DNA of 64,000 bases from Mesobacillus persicus (lineage in GTDB: Bacteria; Bacillota; Bacilli; Bacillales; Cytobacillaceae): NCBI RefSeq assembly GCF_900109925.1, contig NZ_FOBW01000011.1:95174-159173 (forward strand). Reading direction: 5' to 3'. The notes beneath the pieces were generated by a model. That model was not told the origin of the DNA, made no database searches, and saw only the letters and a program-made list of their open reading frames with translations. The number at the start of each line of letters is the position of its first letter. Position 1 is the stretch's first letter. The translations under genes were made by a program, and so were the position numbers. Positions 63,065 to 64,000 of the stretch are shown in pieces.

Positions 63065-63430
63065 TTATGCGGTTTTTTTGTTTTGATTGTTTTGATTGCA
63101 ATCACAGTTCATCATTGTATAACCACTAATATGAAATCCTTTTTTCCTTAAGATACGAATAGCCATATTCTTTTCAAGATGGTCAGCCGCTATAATATGA
63201 ATGTTAAGGCTAGATATTTCTTGGTAATTTCTCTTTATATATGCGATTGGGATATTAATTGATTTAGGAACTGGCTCCTTATATGACTGATTATACTCTC
63301 GGACATCTACGACTTGGAATGATTCAGCATCAAGACTAGACATAGCCAAGCAGCGGACTCCTAGAACAGGAATATATCTAACGTAAATTAATCCTAGGAT
63401 GATACTCAATAACAGCAAAGTCGTTATCAT
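63065..63430 (-). CDS. Membrane-anchored rhodanese-like protein without active-site Cys
   Basis: 121 residues. An N-terminal helix (MITTLLLLSIILGLIYVRYI) anchors it. The rest follows the rhodanese pattern: FQVVDVREYNQSYKEPVPKSINIP and, at the active-site loop, IIAADHLEKNM, where the usual cysteine is missing. A C-terminal CDC lies in MMNCDCNQN. It may be a degenerate rhodanese or use the tail cysteines. It opens the cstR cluster, with a CstR-type operator 44 bases upstream. Confidence 0.75.
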   Translation of the reverse strand: MITTLLLLSIILGLIYVRYIPVLGVRCLAMSSLDAESFQVVDVREYNQSYKEPVPKSINIPIAYIKRNYQEISSLNIHIIAADHLEKNMAIRILRKKGFHISGYTMMNCDCNQNNQNKKTA

Positions 63431-63473
63431 TTTTATACCTCATTTTCAAAAAAATAACTGACAACCTTATAAT

Positions 63474-63489
63474 ATACCCCTATAGGTAT
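63474..63489. promoter_or_regulatory. CstR-type operator at the head of the cluster
   Basis: ATACCCCTATAGGTAT, one mismatch from the TACCC-N4-GGGTA pattern, upstream of the membrane rhodanese gene. Confidence 0.7.
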
Positions 63490-63687
63490 AATGTCAACAT
63501 TCAGACTGAACTATTCATTATTCTATCAAAAAAAACCGTTAAGTACTAAATTTTAAATTTATAAATATTAAATGCCAATCATCTTTGTACTCCCTTTGTT
63601 TAATTATGTTAATAAGATAAAAAGACTGCCCAATAAGTGAGGGCACTGAAAAGGTCTGTTGAAACTTAGTAATATGCTAAAACATAG

Positions 63688-63789
63688 TTGTTGATTTCCG
63701 TTCCAGGCGGCTTCGCTTTCCGCGGGCGTGCCGGGGAGCCTCCTCGGTGCCCTAGGCACCTGTGGGGTCTCCCCTGCCCCGTACTCCCG
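63688..63789. repeat. Common Bacillus intergenic repeat, interrupted
   Basis: GTTGATTTCCGTTCCAGGCG, GCTTTCCGCGGGCGTG and GGGGAGCCTCCTCGG are words of a GC-rich repeat that I recognise from many Bacillus genomes. Internal palindromes include GGTGCCCTAGGCACC. It ends abruptly at CGTACTCCCG, where the group II intron begins. Confidence 0.7.
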
Positions 63790-64000
63790 GTCGAGTAAGC
63801 GGGAACTTGTTTTCTAGTATAGATAATAAGTTCCTCACTCCTCACAGAACCGTGCGTGCGGTACTATCGCACACGGCTCTTCCTATCATCATTCACAGAA
63901 TATAGTTAATATTTTTCTTCAAATCATATATGTTTACTTTAATTCTGGGTCTAGGCAACGGATATTTACTAAGGAATAAATTAAATTTATCCCAACTGAA
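63790..64000 (-). mobile_element. 3' end of a group II intron (domains V and VI)
   Basis: On the minus strand 63879-63847 folds as domain V: GAGCCGT pairs with ACGGTTC, GTGCG with CGCAC, with a two-base GC bulge and the AGC catalytic triad. GGAACTT and AAGTTCC (63834-63802) form domain VI. The end near 63790 reads CTTACTCGAC. The reverse-transcriptase gene and 5' half should lie beyond 64000. Confidence 0.7.

Overview
The window is a low-GC chromosomal segment of an endospore-forming member of the Bacillaceae (Bacillus/Neobacillus-like). The basis is the gene content: sigI-rsgI, an alpha/beta small acid-soluble spore protein, YjcZ-type peptides, a spore transglutaminase (Tgl), a Spo0E-like phosphatase, ClpE under CtsR-type boxes, and many proteins I recognise as orthologues of B. 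subtilis Yk- proteins. From about 0.6 to 32 kb the order (ykuI, ykuE, ykyB, patA, ykwC, ptsI-ptsH, ykvS, ykvI, clpE, mhqR, spo0E-like, ogt, ykrP, ktrD, sspD-like, rsgI-sigI) recalls the B. subtilis 168 chromosome between sigI and ykuI, so this half is a conserved backbone with insertions. No rRNA, tRNA or CRISPR array was seen.

Insertions in the backbone are a short-chain dehydrogenase that lacks the catalytic Tyr-Lys, an M3 oligoendopeptidase, an Fsr-like MFS exporter, a hemerythrin-like protein, a complete fixABCX electron-bifurcation operon with a cre-like site, a B12/radical-SAM protein, and several genes of under 60 codons (including a translationally coupled pair with EFxxEF motifs).

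From 32 to 64 kb the window is more accessory. It has an NhaC-like antiporter, RF3 (prfC) and a trans-editing AlaX protein. A cyanophycin-type locus follows: cphB-cphA, then tgl and a MurE-like ligase without the DNPR motif, each apparently in its own transcription unit. Next come an NADH dehydrogenase with a Rex-type operator, an M15 peptidase, a second B12/radical-SAM protein, an alanine symporter, two RsbR-like STAS proteins, yfkAB, aroD/aroK, a Fur-family regulator, a secreted protein built of about eight 28-residue repeats, a cardiolipin synthase and an AI-2E-family permease. The window closes with a persulfide-handling cluster (rhodanese-like, cstR, tusA, dsrE, tusA-rhodanese) carrying three CstR-type operators. 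The last 200 bases are the 3' end (domains V and VI) of a group II intron lying in an intergenic repeat.

Repeats are a major theme. A pair of about 420-bp elements (5.0 and 14.7 kb), each between convergent genes, carries four hairpins whose stem bases covary between copies. A MITE-like element occurs twice (46.6 and 54.6 kb), both times between the T-tract of one gene's terminator and the stop codon of the convergent gene. A large structured repeat lies at 38.2 kb with a truncated copy at 34.8 kb. Terminators were called from stem plus T-run by eye; start codons were moved from the longest ORF wherever a ribosome-binding site decided the matter.
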